Shown in pieces: positions 29,303 through 39,705 of a stretch of DNA of 64,000 nt. The notes beneath the pieces are model-generated. The model was not told where the DNA came from, made no database searches, and saw only the letters and a program-made list of their open reading frames with translations. Source of the stretch: Gammaproteobacteria bacterium. Its GTDB lineage: Bacteria; Pseudomonadota; Gammaproteobacteria; Ga0077536. Made by a program: the position numbers and the translations under genes. The DNA lies in NCBI GenBank assembly GCA_016191285.1, contig JACPPA010000012.1, forward strand, positions 1-64,000, read 5' to 3'. Numbering within the stretch: the first letter of the stretch is position 1; every line of letters starts with the position of its first letter.

Positions 29303-30121
29303 CTAGTAATACGCCGAGATTTTTTCGTCTGAACCGTTGAGCACCGTGCCGAGGATAGTGGTCTCTTTCAAGATATCCATGGCGTTCTCGAGTTCGCTCC
29401 GATTGGTTTTGCCGTCGCGCAGCACCAAGAGAAACGCGTCGACAAAGGGCGCGAAAGACAGCGCATCGTCAGCCGACAGGACCGGGGGTAAATCAAACAA
29501 TACCATCCGCGACGGATATCGCGATTTAAGCTCGTGCACCAAATTGCCCATCGCCGGTGAAGCGAGTATTTCGGACGAATTTTCAACCGGCAGGCGGCCG
29601 GGCAATAATACCAACCGCTCGATGCCTGGGTTTACTAGAACGTCGCCTAACGGCGACTGGTGCATTAGGTAGTCACCAATACCTTTTTCGGGCTTGATCT
29701 TGAAATACTCGTGGATGGACGGATTTCGCAGATCCATGTCCACTAGCAAAACGGTATGGTGTAGCTCGCGCGCGAGGCTGATCGCAAGATTGATCGCCGT
29801 CAGGCTCTTGCCATCCCCAGGCGCGGGACTGGTAATCGCCAACGTATTCCAATTGCGCGCGGTCATCCGTTGCAGTACCTGAGTCCGCAGCATCTTGTAC
29901 GCGCTAAGGCCTATTCGATCGCGATCGTCGATAAGGACACGGTTGACCTGTAGAACCGCCGCATCCAGTGTCGCAACCTTGGTCTGTGAGTACTGGATCG
30001 CGGGTTCCGTGAACGCTGGCGGCGAGTTCGCGACCGGCGGCGTTTCGGTTCGCCCTATGGACGAACTCTCGGTTTCGCGCTCAATCCGAGCTTTCTCTAA
30101 GGCTTGTTTAATTCTTTCCAT
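29303..30121 (-). CDS. XrtA-associated (BY-type) tyrosine autokinase
   Basis: ITSPAPGDGKSLTAINLAISLARELHHTVLLVDMDLRNPSIHEYF, FDLPPVLSADDALSF. Confidence 0.9.
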   Translation of the reverse strand: MERIKQALEKARIERETESSSIGRTETPPVANSPPAFTEPAIQYSQTKVATLDAAVLQVNRVLIDDRDRIGLSAYKMLRTQVLQRMTARNWNTLAITSPAPGDGKSLTAINLAISLARELHHTVLLVDMDLRNPSIHEYFKIKPEKGIGDYLMHQSPLGDVLVNPGIERLVLLPGRLPVENSSEILASPAMGNLVHELKSRYPSRMVLFDLPPVLSADDALSFAPFVDAFLLVLRDGKTNRSELENAMDILKETTILGTVLNGSDEKISAYY

Positions 30122-30241
30122 ATGCGCATTCCATCCTTACCGTAACGGCCTGGCGACAGCTCGTCTCGCCTGCGGTGGGGCGCGGCACATTACCAGCAAA
30201 TACATCGGTTGATTGTTCAGGGGTCGTCGCTTTCATGTGAC

Positions 30242-31987
30242 TCATGCCGCGAGGACACGTATGAATTGAAAATACAGCACATCGAGCGGCCGATAAAACA
30301 CATGAATTACACAGGCAATCGCAATCAGAACCGCCACGACGATGCTTGCAACAAGCAATTTGTTTAGTCGCTTTTTATTGCGTGAACCTGGGGTCTCAAT
30401 GGTTGGGATGACCGCGAGGGGCGGGACACCGAGCAATCGCGTGACGCCCATTCGGCCATAAATCCGCCCGTCTAAACTTTCTGCAAGCGCGCCGGTTCCC
30501 ACTCCGCCCGCAATCGAGAGCAAGCCCCCAAGCAGCCCAATTGCCAATCGATTCGGCTTTGATGGTTCTTCGGGGATCACGGGCGGTTCGATCAATGTGA
30601 ACTTCTCGCCTTGTTGTTTATTTTCCAGATTGGTCGCGAGTTCCGCTTCCTGCCTTTTTGCCACCACTTCTTGATACTTGCGCTGGGCTGTTTCGTAGTC
30701 ACGGGTCAACATTCGATATTCACGCTCGACCTGCGGCGCCCGCGTGATTCGGGCTTCTATATTTGACAGCTTGGCCTTCAGACCTGCGCGCTGTTCCTGC
30801 AACGCGCGGATATCTCCATTTGTTGCTTCGAGTCTGGCTTGGAGTTGAATGAATGCGGGATTGTCGGGCGGGGCGTTCGACTTAACCGGTGGAGCCATCT
30901 TGCTCGCGCTCGCCAATTCAGCTTGTAGCGAATCAATTTCGCGATTTAAGCGTTTTATATCGGGGTGGTCGGATGAGTACTTGCGATTCGCCTCGGCCAA
31001 TCCCGTTTGTGCCTTGCTCAGTTTAAGCGCGAGCTCCGCGCTTTTATTGGTCGACCCCGTTTGCGCGCGCAGAGACTCAATTGCTTTGCGCTTCGCGATA
31101 ACATCGGGATGTTCCGCGCCGTAGCGCGACGCCACCGTCACAAATTCGCTTTCGAGTACCTTCAACCTGTCGGCAGGTCCTAGAATCCGTTCGCCAGTCT
31201 CGGAATACAGCGAAGTGCTTGGCTTTTGTTGCGCAAGCTCCGACTCCAGATACACACGCTGCTGTTCCAGGGAGCGTATTTGCGAATCAATTTGAGTTAC
31301 GTCGGTTTCTGTTCGGTTCATCAGCTCCATATTAAGGTTGGCGAGTTCCGGCAATTGCTCAACATTTTTCTCTTTAAATGCAGCCAGCTTCGTTTCTAAA
31401 TCCGCAACTTGATTTCTGAGCTTCTCCGACTCCGACGATAGAAAATTTAAGGTTTCTTCCGAGGTTTTTGTTCGCTGTTTTAAGTTTTCATTTAAAAACA
31501 GACTGACAACTTCATTGGCGACGCGTTGTGCGACATCAGGCGCCTTATTTTCGTAGGCAAGCTCAATCGCAATCGTGGCCTGTACCGAGTGACCCAGTTT
31601 TGGATCGCCGACTTCAGCACTGATGGGCTTAACCGTGATGTCTTTGCGCATTTGCTCAAGGACTTCTTCAAGCGGATTACGCTTCCGGCTTTCAGCGTAT
31701 AGATGGTACTTATCGATAATTGAGCTCAAATTATTGTTAGTCAGCACCCGTTGCGCGATTACCTGGATACGTTGATCCGCATAACTGGTTACCAGCGAGC
31801 GTACTAAATCTTCCGGTATCTCTTGCGCCTCGATTAGCACGACCGCGCGCGATTTGTAGCGAGACGGTAGCCCTAATGCCAAGGCGAGCGTGACTGTCGC
31901 CAGGCCAAACACGATCATTAAGCTTAGTGGTAACCGGCGCTTGATGACCGCGCCGTAGTTTGTATTGAGAGAATTAGCTTCTTCCAT
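30242..31987 (-). CDS. Polysaccharide chain-length determinant (Wzz/GumC-like)
   Basis: Two TM ends, long coiled coil, PPVIPEEPSKPNRLAIGLLGGLLSI. Confidence 0.88.
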   Translation of the reverse strand: MEEANSLNTNYGAVIKRRLPLSLMIVFGLATVTLALALGLPSRYKSRAVVLIEAQEIPEDLVRSLVTSYADQRIQVIAQRVLTNNNLSSIIDKYHLYAESRKRNPLEEVLEQMRKDITVKPISAEVGDPKLGHSVQATIAIELAYENKAPDVAQRVANEVVSLFLNENLKQRTKTSEETLNFLSSESEKLRNQVADLETKLAAFKEKNVEQLPELANLNMELMNRTETDVTQIDSQIRSLEQQRVYLESELAQQKPSTSLYSETGERILGPADRLKVLESEFVTVASRYGAEHPDVIAKRKAIESLRAQTGSTNKSAELALKLSKAQTGLAEANRKYSSDHPDIKRLNREIDSLQAELASASKMAPPVKSNAPPDNPAFIQLQARLEATNGDIRALQEQRAGLKAKLSNIEARITRAPQVEREYRMLTRDYETAQRKYQEVVAKRQEAELATNLENKQQGEKFTLIEPPVIPEEPSKPNRLAIGLLGGLLSIAGGVGTGALAESLDGRIYGRMGVTRLLGVPPLAVIPTIETPGSRNKKRLNKLLVASIVVAVLIAIACVIHVFYRPLDVLYFQFIRVLAA

Positions 31988-31989
31988 AG

Positions 31990-33228
31990 TTAATATCCGT
32001 TCCAGAGAGTCTTGGGCAGCGCGTAATATTCAAGCGTCAATAAGATTACGTTTGCAGTCGCGGAATTCGTCACCGTGCCATTACTATTCGTCGCGTAGCC
32101 GTAGCGATAACTACCGTTTATCCTCCAGCTTCTAGAGATTTGATAGCGAGCCGTACCGCTTATCTCAGAGTAATCCTCGGTAAAAGTGCCCACATTGCGT
32201 CCACCGATTATTCCGCCGTCTAGCGTCCGCATTTGGCGCAATCCGCCAAGACTAATTGCGAGACGTTCACTTAGCCGTTTTTCAATTCCCAGCTCGATTT
32301 CGTCGTTGATTCGTTGCGAACCGCGCCCTGTGGGGCTGACCTGACGGGAATAATGGAGGTTTGCGGTCACTGTTTCGAAAATCTTTTTTATCGAGGCCGT
32401 CGCGATGGGCCCGTTAGATTCGACTGCTTGTGGATTCCGAAGCGTGATTATTTGGGGAATTGGGTTTAACACTAATGCGAAATGCTGATCGATAAATTTA
32501 ATGGTGCTGGCATTCCAACCCACTGAACCCGTCGTTTCGAGAGTCGGATCCCAGCGCCACGTTACCCCCGCCTGACCGCCATAAGTCCTTGATTTGCTCT
32601 CGATCGCCGGAGTCTTAAAATCGCTAGCAAAAACATTCGCAAATACCTGCCCCTTTTCCGATATCAAATAACTCGCGCCGATCGTCGCTTGCAGGTACCG
32701 GTAATCGACATATCCGGTATTGGCGGCATTCAAATAAGACACGTCGTTAAACAGGAGGCTTCCCTGAGCGACGAGGCGATCGGTCAAATCCCATGCTATC
32801 GAGGGCTGCACCGAGATGGCGTCGCGATCGATGACTGTCTTCTGAATATCGGTGTCGGTAACTTTATCGCTTAAGGTCGAATCTCGGGAGTAGTTAAAAT
32901 TTAAACCCGTCTTGAAGCGCTCTTGAATCCAATCATTGTTAAAAGCGATCGAGTATTCGTTGGCATCGAGATTGTTGCCGACGGCGAATCGCCGAAGATT
33001 CAGTCGTGGGATTAACTCGGTTGTGAGATCATTACTTTGTCGCGCTAAATTCATACCGCCGCCTATATCGAATCCGAATGCGGTCTCGGGGTTTTTCGAC
33101 GATCCGCGAATGTTGTCATGAATCGATGTTGCGAGTTTTGCATTAGGCGTCACCGTGTAATCGGCGGCATGTACTTGCATCACCAGCGCAACCGGAACGC
33201 AGACGCAACACAACCAATGGACGCGCAC
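31990..33228 (-). CDS. Outer-membrane beta-barrel protein, EpsL-like
   Basis: Signal peptide, alternating beta-strand repeats, aromatic C-terminus; position in EPS operon. Confidence 0.7.
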   Translation of the reverse strand: MRVHWLCCVCVPVALVMQVHAADYTVTPNAKLATSIHDNIRGSSKNPETAFGFDIGGGMNLARQSNDLTTELIPRLNLRRFAVGNNLDANEYSIAFNNDWIQERFKTGLNFNYSRDSTLSDKVTDTDIQKTVIDRDAISVQPSIAWDLTDRLVAQGSLLFNDVSYLNAANTGYVDYRYLQATIGASYLISEKGQVFANVFASDFKTPAIESKSRTYGGQAGVTWRWDPTLETTGSVGWNASTIKFIDQHFALVLNPIPQIITLRNPQAVESNGPIATASIKKIFETVTANLHYSRQVSPTGRGSQRINDEIELGIEKRLSERLAISLGGLRQMRTLDGGIIGGRNVGTFTEDYSEISGTARYQISRSWRINGSYRYGYATNSNGTVTNSATANVILLTLEYYALPKTLWNGY

Positions 33229-33349
33229 AACTATTAGTCCGAACCTGGCATGAAGGTGAAATAACCCGACCTCATTAGACTGAGGCTAAGGACCGGCGGT
33301 CAGTCACGACTAATGGTTGCACTTTAGCGTTACTGGCGCGTTTCTTCGA

Positions 33350-33916
33350 TCAAGGAACAACGACTACGTCACCGGGCTGTAGCACTATATTTTCTTCCAG
33401 CCGCTCCCCGTCCTGGACCGCATCGTAATTAAACTTGAGCGCCGACTGAGCTGTACCGCTGCGGCGCAAAATGATGATGTCTTTAAGTTTCGCAAATTGC
33501 GCGGTGCCACCCGCGAACGATAAGGCCTGCATTACATCGAGAGTCCCGACGATAGGCACCGGACCGGGCTTCGTGACCTTGCCCACCACATACGCAGTAT
33601 TACCGCGAATTTCTTTGACCAGCACCGTGACGACTGCATCGGGAATAAAAGTGTCGATGTGTTTCTTAAGTTCTTTTCGTACGTCTTCCACCGTATGTCC
33701 GGACGCTTGGATATCCCCCGCCAATGGAAAGCTAAATTTCCCGTCTGGCCTTACCAGGGCATCCATCGTCAGATCTTCTTCCTTCCACACCGTGACGATG
33801 AGCAAATCGCCGGGGTTGATTAAGTAGTCCTTGCCCTCTTCCGCTCGCGCGGCGTGGGGGATGAGTGCGCTTGCCGCGAAAATCAAACTGGCGGCTATTG
33901 TGGTGGCGAGTTTCAT
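33350..33916 (-). CDS. Polysaccharide export protein (Wza/EpsE-like)
   Basis: Signal peptide; YLINPGDLLIVTVWKEEDLTMDALVRPDGKFSFPLAGDIQASGHTVEDVRKEL. Confidence 0.9.
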   Translation of the reverse strand: MKLATTIAASLIFAASALIPHAARAEEGKDYLINPGDLLIVTVWKEEDLTMDALVRPDGKFSFPLAGDIQASGHTVEDVRKELKKHIDTFIPDAVVTVLVKEIRGNTAYVVGKVTKPGPVPIVGTLDVMQALSFAGGTAQFAKLKDIIILRRSGTAQSALKFNYDAVQDGERLEENIVLQPGDVVVVP

Positions 33917-34005
33917 CCTATTAACCTCGATAAAGAAACGAAATGAATGCAGTCCTGAAAGAAAGCTAGCGTGTGGCGCCTTGCTTAGCGCGTCGCGGTA
34001 GCACT

Positions 34006-34479
34006 TTAACCTAGACCGTGTTGCGCTGCATATGCAGCGGCTCGCGTCGCGCGGGTGAGAAGCTCGGGAGCATTGTCGATAGTATCGTTCAATATTTGGG
34101 CGCGGATTGCTGGGTCGGGATAATCATGCGTCAACCGATTGCGCAGTGCCCGAAGCTCGCGCCACCGATGGCTCGATTCGATGACGCCCAAACGTTCGAG
34201 TTGATTGAGTTTGTCGATATAGGTTGCCGATTCTTCTAGCGGCTCTTCGCTTGCGGCCAAAAGGACGGGAAACAACTTCATGCCAAGCGTGTCTTGCAAG
34301 CGCGCAAAACGATACAGAAACTGATCAACCATCATGACTTCCTCATCCGTGAGTGTCTCCATCCTAGCTGCTGTGATCTCCCCGAGCGTCCGCACGCGTT
34401 CCCGGGCGCGGAGCAACACCGCGCCATGTCGTGCGCACGTGGTCAATAGCTGAGCGAGCCGGAGTGCCTCTCCGCTCAC
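34006..34479 (-). CDS. HEPN (HepT-like) toxin candidate
   Basis: RNRLTHDY fits the HEPN Rx4-6H motif; overlaps a downstream MNT gene. Confidence 0.78.
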   Translation of the reverse strand: MSGEALRLAQLLTTCARHGAVLLRARERVRTLGEITAARMETLTDEEVMMVDQFLYRFARLQDTLGMKLFPVLLAASEEPLEESATYIDKLNQLERLGVIESSHRWRELRALRNRLTHDYPDPAIRAQILNDTIDNAPELLTRATRAAAYAAQHGLG

Positions 34480-34781
34480 AACTCTATCCCCGTCTCGCGC
34501 GCTACTCGATGGATTGGCAGCGCCAACTCGCTAGTTCGCGGTCGAACCACAATGTCTATTTTCTGCTCGCCCAGCCGTTCATCGAGTTCCAATTTAAGGC
34601 TGATCTCGCGTTTCAGGAGGTCCGCGGGGTAGTGCAGATCGGTTTCCACATAAAGATCGATATCGCCGCCCCGCTTTGCGTCGTCAACCCGGGAACCGAA
34701 TAGCCATACCTTAGCGTCGTGACCAAAATGAGCGCGGGCGGCGTCGCGAATAGTGGCGATTTCTTCGGGGGTTAAACGCAT
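34476..34781 (-). CDS. MNT-type minimal nucleotidyltransferase antitoxin candidate
   Basis: KVWLFGSRVDDAKRGGDIDLYVE (GSx...DxD motif). Confidence 0.88.
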   Translation of the reverse strand: MRLTPEEIATIRDAARAHFGHDAKVWLFGSRVDDAKRGGDIDLYVETDLHYPADLLKREISLKLELDERLGEQKIDIVVRPRTSELALPIHRVARETGIEL

Positions 34782-34874
34782 TTAAATGTTAGTTGCCAGG
34801 ACAGCGCTGCTAGTACTGTCGTTGCGGGCGAAGCGACAAGCCACGCGATCCGGATTGGTAAAGCCTCATTTGTG

Positions 34875-35004
34875 GGAGCGGATTTATCCGCGAATCTTAT
34901 ATGCCTAAGTGGCCGCAAAGATTCGCCGCTAAAGCGGCTCCCACAGCATGCGATCTGGGTCGGTAAATCCCCATTTGTGGGAGCGGATTTATCCGCGAAT
35001 CTTA
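34875..35004. repeat. REP-like cluster
   Basis: Two Y(+) and one Z(-) unit. Confidence 0.85.
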
Positions 35005-35025
35005 TCTGCATCCGTGTTTTCAACC

Positions 35026-36492
35026 TTACGCTCGCTTGTACTTATCCTCGAATCGCACGATATCGTCTTCACCGAGGTACGCACCCGATTGCACTTCGAT
35101 GATCTCAAGTGGAATAGTCCCAGGATTTTCCAAGCGATGGGTCTCGCCCAACGGGATAAATGTCGATTGGTTTTCGCTGAGGAGAAAGGTGTCGTTGCCG
35201 CGGGTGACCTTGGCCGTGCCTTTCACGACTATCCAGTGCTCGGCGCGATGATGATGCATTTGCAGCGACAGCGAGGCGCCGGGTTTCACCATGATGCGCT
35301 TCACCTGGAAGCGATCGCCGGTATCGACGCCTTCATACGTGCCCCACGGGCGGAATACACGGCGATGTAGTAAACGTTCGTCGCGCCCTTGCGCCGCGAG
35401 CCAGTCGACAATCGCCTTGACGTCCTGCGCGCGCGATTTAGGCGCGACCATCACGGCGTCCGGGGTCTCTACGATCACCATTTCCTGGCAGCCGAGCGTG
35501 GCGACCAAGCGACTCTCGGCATAAATAAGGTTATCTTTGCTATCGATCGCGCAAACGTCACCACGCGTCGCGTTGCCGTGGCCGTCTTTGGTGGCAACGT
35601 CCCAAATGCTGGACCACGACCCGACATCCGACCAACCCGCATCGAGCGACACCACCGCCGTGCGCTCGGGCGCGCTCTGCGCGATGCGCTCCATCACGGC
35701 GTAGTCGATCGAGTCTGACGGACACGCCGCGAACGCCTCGTGGTTGAGTCGCATGAATTCGCCGTCGCGGCTGCCTTTAGCCACGGCTTCGCGGCAGGCC
35801 GTGAGCATTTCCGGTTTGAATTCGTCGATCGCCGCCAGCCACACGCTGGCTTTGAGCAAAAAGATACCGGCGTTCCAGCGGAAGGTGCCCTTGGCGACGT
35901 ATTGCCGTGCGGTGGTTAAATCTGGCTTTTCTTTAAAGGCGCCGATGGCATAAACCTCAGGCTCGCCGGCGGCGCTTGGAATACGCGTACCCAGATGAAT
36001 GTAGCCATAGCCAGTTTCCGGACTGTTCGGCACCACGCCAAAGATCACCAGTCGACCGGCATCCGCATGCACACGGCCAGCGGCGATCGCAGCTTGGAAT
36101 TTCGTGGTGTCTTGGATTAATTGATCGGCTGGCATCATCAATAGCAGCGGATCGTCGCCACCTTCGGTCTGGAGCAGCGCGGCGCAGGTTAGCGCGGGGG
36201 CGGTGTTACGACCGATGGGTTCGAGCACGATGCGTCCAAAGGGCAGTCCGATCTGGCGGGCTTGTTCACCCACCAGAAAGCGATGTTCCTCGTTGCAGAC
36301 CACGATGGGCGTGGCTACGGAGGCTAATAGTTTACCGTCGCTGGTAAGGCGCTTCAGGGTTCCCTGCAGAAGCGTGGCGCCGGCTTCAATGACGAGAAAT
36401 TGCTTGGGATAGTGGCCTCGCGATAGCGGCCATAACCGGGTGCCGCCACCGCCGGCGAGGATGACTGGGATAATTGAACTCATAAACCTCAA
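35026..36492 (-). CDS. manC: Mannose-1-phosphate guanylyltransferase / mannose-6-phosphate isomerase
   Basis: PVILAGGGGTRLWPLSRGHYPKQFL; C-terminal cupin RPWGTYEGVDTGDRFQVKRIMVKPGASLSLQMHHHRAEHWIVV. Confidence 0.95.
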   Translation of the reverse strand: MRFMSSIIPVILAGGGGTRLWPLSRGHYPKQFLVIEAGATLLQGTLKRLTSDGKLLASVATPIVVCNEEHRFLVGEQARQIGLPFGRIVLEPIGRNTAPALTCAALLQTEGGDDPLLLMMPADQLIQDTTKFQAAIAAGRVHADAGRLVIFGVVPNSPETGYGYIHLGTRIPSAAGEPEVYAIGAFKEKPDLTTARQYVAKGTFRWNAGIFLLKASVWLAAIDEFKPEMLTACREAVAKGSRDGEFMRLNHEAFAACPSDSIDYAVMERIAQSAPERTAVVSLDAGWSDVGSWSSIWDVATKDGHGNATRGDVCAIDSKDNLIYAESRLVATLGCQEMVIVETPDAVMVAPKSRAQDVKAIVDWLAAQGRDERLLHRRVFRPWGTYEGVDTGDRFQVKRIMVKPGASLSLQMHHHRAEHWIVVKGTAKVTRGNDTFLLSENQSTFIPLGETHRLENPGTIPLEIIEVQSGAYLGEDDIVRFEDKYKRA

Positions 36493-36506
36493 ATTCCGTT
36501 ATTTCG

Positions 36507-36590
36507 AAATTGTGGGAGCGGATTTATCCGCGAATCTTTCAAACTCAGGCGCCTGTTTAAAGATTCGAAGCTCAAAGCGGCTCCCACACG
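36507..36590. repeat. REP-like pair
   Basis: gtgggagcggatttatccgcgaatctt and agattcgaagctcaaagcggctcccac. Confidence 0.8.
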
Positions 36591-36928
36591 ACTAGCTCCC
36601 ACACGAGTGACTCTCACCGGATGCGCTTTGCGCTTTATTCATGCTGCCCAGCACATTAGCTCCTTCTTATAACATGCGTTTTAAGCGTTGTGTGTGAAAC
36701 GGCCCGTAGAACGATGAGCCGAATTTTAATTCCTAAATACGCGCCGCTAGCGCGATTAAAGCGCTTCGTAAGCGCATTCGTTTTTGAATTCGCCGTCGAA
36801 AATTCACTCGCCGCTCCGTCGTCGGAAGGCCAGGGACAATAAAAAAATCACAAGCATTTTACATAGTTGTGACCGATTTATGAATTGTCACCGTAATATT
36901 TCGCGGCTATATTGCGGAGCGAGAATAT

Positions 36929-37016
36929 TCGCCGCTAAAGCGGCTCCCACAAGTGATGTCTCACGGCAATGAGTAGTCTGTTGTGGGAGCGGATTTATCC
37001 GCGAATCCGGTAAGTC
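36929..37016. repeat. REP-like pair upstream of gspC
   Basis: attcgccgctaaagcggctcccac ... gtgggagcggatttatccgcgaat. Confidence 0.85.
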
Positions 37017-37057
37017 GCGAGCTTGACCCGTTATAAGGAATTGGCGAAATACACGCC

Positions 37058-37699
37058 ATGCGCATCGCCTATACCCAATGGATGAGTAGTTACGGCGTTC
37101 CGGCATTGGCCTTGCTAGTGCTGATCTATACGCTCGCGCATCACCTAACGGCCTCGAATTCGCTCACCGACGCGGCGAGTGCCACCACCTCGCCGCTGAC
37201 CACCACGACCGCGCCATCAAGTTCGGTGTCCGCTGATCTCAAGGCCATTCCCGCCTGGCATCTCTTCGGCACACCCGACGCGCCGACTGACGCCCTGAAC
37301 CCAGACGCAGCCCGCAAGGACGCAGGTGAGATGACTGACCCTTCGTCCCTGCCACCGGCGACCGTCGATCTGCGTTTAAGCGGCATCGCCTATTCGACAG
37401 TCCATGACCGTGCCTATGCGATCATCGGCACCCCCGACGGGGTGCAAAAAGATTACCGCATCGGGGACACGATAACCGGCGACGTGACGATCAAAGCCAT
37501 TCTGCGGCGGGCGGTGATCATCACGCACAGCGGTCAAGACGAATCCCTGGCGCTACCCGAAGAAGGCGGGCCCGGTGGCGCCAATCCGCGCCTTACGGCA
37601 CAGCGTCCCCCGTTTTTCCCGACGTTAAATGCACCGCCGCCATTTGTCCCGCAGAATCCGGCCCGCCAACCGCCACCGATCCCGCCTAACCCAGAATAA
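37058..37699 (+). CDS. gspC: Type II secretion protein GspC
   Basis: N-terminal TM, WHLFGTPDA, LRLSGIAYS...AIIGTPDGVQKDYRIGDTI. Confidence 0.85.
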   Translation: MRIAYTQWMSSYGVPALALLVLIYTLAHHLTASNSLTDAASATTSPLTTTTAPSSSVSADLKAIPAWHLFGTPDAPTDALNPDAARKDAGEMTDPSSLPPATVDLRLSGIAYSTVHDRAYAIIGTPDGVQKDYRIGDTITGDVTIKAILRRAVIITHSGQDESLALPEEGGPGGANPRLTAQRPPFFPTLNAPPPFVPQNPARQPPPIPPNPE

Positions 37700-37704
37700 A
37701 GACT

Positions 37705-39705
37705 ATGACCATCCGCATTGCTTCATTAGGTGTCCTTCGTCGATTGGTTGGACGCGGCTCCAGGATTGCTTGGAGTCTCATCCTGCTTGGCGCCTTGCAG
37801 CTAACACCGCGTGCACAGGCGGCTGAGCATCCAGGGCTCGACATCAAGCCAGTCGCAGGGAACAGCAAGGCCGTTACCCTCAACTTGAACAACGCCGATA
37901 TCCAAGCCTTTATTAGCGCGGTGGCCGATCTCACCGGCAAGAATTTCGTGATCGATCCGCGCGTGAAAGGCCAAGTGACCGTGGTGTCCTCGGCGCCCAC
38001 CGAGCCCGAGGCGCTCTACGAAGTCTTTCTTTCCGTGCTTAAAGTAAACGGCTTTGCCGCGGTGCCGAGCGGCAATGTGATCAAAATCGTGCCCGATCTG
38101 AATGCCCGCCAAGAAGGATCGGGCGACGTAGTTACCGGCGCCGCGCGCCGTTCCGAGCAAATTGTCACCGCGGTGATCCCGACGGTGTATGTGAACGCCG
38201 CCGAGCTCGTGCCGGTATTGCGCCCGCTGCTGCCGCAAGAGGCGCATTTAGCAGCGACGGCGCGCGCCGATGCCTTGGTGGTGGCGGATACCGGGGCGAA
38301 CGTCAATCGCATCATGCGCATCGTGCGCGATCTGGATCGCGATAACGCTAACGACATCGAAGTGGTGCCGCTCAAGAATGCGGAAGCAATCCCCTTGGTT
38401 GCGACTTTGCAGCAACTCTTAGCCGCGTCAGCCGCCGGCCAACCCGGTCAGCAACCGCCGATTGCCGCTGACGAACGTTCGAATTCCGTACTCATTGGGG
38501 GACCGCCAGGTCTCAAACTCCGCTTACGCAATCTGATTCACGAACTCGATAAGCCGGGCTCGAAAATCGCCGAGACCATCGAAGTGATCTATCTGCGCTT
38601 CGCCTCCGCCAAAGATCTGGTGCCGGTGCTGCAAGCCATCGGCGATCGCGCTCAGCATCCCTCCTCGGGCGGCAAAGGCAGGGGTGCAGCCGCCCCAGTG
38701 TTAATTCCGAATGCCGGCGGCAGCGGCGAAATATTTCAAGTACAGGCCGATGAGGCGACGAATTCGGTCATCATCCAAGCACCGCCCGAATTGCTCGTGG
38801 AACTGAAACAGGTAATTACCAAACTTGATATTCGACGTGCTCAGGTCCTGGTCGAAGGCATCGTCGCGGAAGTCTCGAATAACAAAGCCGATGAGCTGGG
38901 CGTGCAATGGCGTACCAATGCGCCTTCCAACGGTGCGTTTGCTGGCACTTTGTTGCCCGGGGTCGCGGCCGGGCCGATCACCAATCCGTTCGATACCAAA
39001 TCGGTCCCTGGTTTCCTCCAAGGCCTGTCCCTCGGCTACTTCACCGGCGGTGATTTGCGCACCTTGCTGCGCGCCTTGAGTAGCGATCAGTTCACCAACG
39101 TGCTGTCGACGCCGACCCTAATGACGCTCGATAACGCCAAGGCCGAAATTGTGGTGGGTCAAAACGTGCCGTTCGTCACGGGGCAGTACACCAATCCCAC
39201 CTCGGGACCCAACACGCCGTTTCAAACGATCGAGCGTAAGGACGTCGGCGTGTTGTTGAAGGTGACACCGCAAATCAATGCCGGCGACACGCTTAAGCTC
39301 AAACTCGAGCAAGAAGTCTCAAGCGTGAACGCCGCGACCAGCGGCACGAATCTGGTGACGAACAAACGTCAGATCAAGACCACGGTGTTGGTGGATGACA
39401 AGCAGATCATCGTGCTGGGTGGACTCATCAGCAATGAGCTACACCAGAATAAATCGAAGATCCCGCTGCTTGGTGACATCCCCGTGTTGGGACATCTCTT
39501 CAGTAATACCAACAGTGATTACACCAAGACGAATTTGATGGTTTTCCTGCGACCCACCATCATCCGCGATCAGGCCACCAATCGCGCGCTCACCGGTGCG
39601 CGCTACGACGATATTCATAAGAAGCAGCAACAACAAGAAGGCGAGACGCAATTTTTTCTGCGTGACAAAGGACCCGCGTTACCGAACGACGGTCTGGTGG
39701 AATGA
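37705..39705 (+). CDS. gspD: Type II secretin GspD
   Basis: LNLNNADIQAFISAVADLTGKNFVIDPRVKGQVTVVS; secretin VGQNVPFVTGQYT...GLISNELHQNKSKIPLLGDIPVLGHLFS. Confidence 0.96.
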   Translation: MTIRIASLGVLRRLVGRGSRIAWSLILLGALQLTPRAQAAEHPGLDIKPVAGNSKAVTLNLNNADIQAFISAVADLTGKNFVIDPRVKGQVTVVSSAPTEPEALYEVFLSVLKVNGFAAVPSGNVIKIVPDLNARQEGSGDVVTGAARRSEQIVTAVIPTVYVNAAELVPVLRPLLPQEAHLAATARADALVVADTGANVNRIMRIVRDLDRDNANDIEVVPLKNAEAIPLVATLQQLLAASAAGQPGQQPPIAADERSNSVLIGGPPGLKLRLRNLIHELDKPGSKIAETIEVIYLRFASAKDLVPVLQAIGDRAQHPSSGGKGRGAAAPVLIPNAGGSGEIFQVQADEATNSVIIQAPPELLVELKQVITKLDIRRAQVLVEGIVAEVSNNKADELGVQWRTNAPSNGAFAGTLLPGVAAGPITNPFDTKSVPGFLQGLSLGYFTGGDLRTLLRALSSDQFTNVLSTPTLMTLDNAKAEIVVGQNVPFVTGQYTNPTSGPNTPFQTIERKDVGVLLKVTPQINAGDTLKLKLEQEVSSVNAATSGTNLVTNKRQIKTTVLVDDKQIIVLGGLISNELHQNKSKIPLLGDIPVLGHLFSNTNSDYTKTNLMVFLRPTIIRDQATNRALTGARYDDIHKKQQQQEGETQFFLRDKGPALPNDGLVE

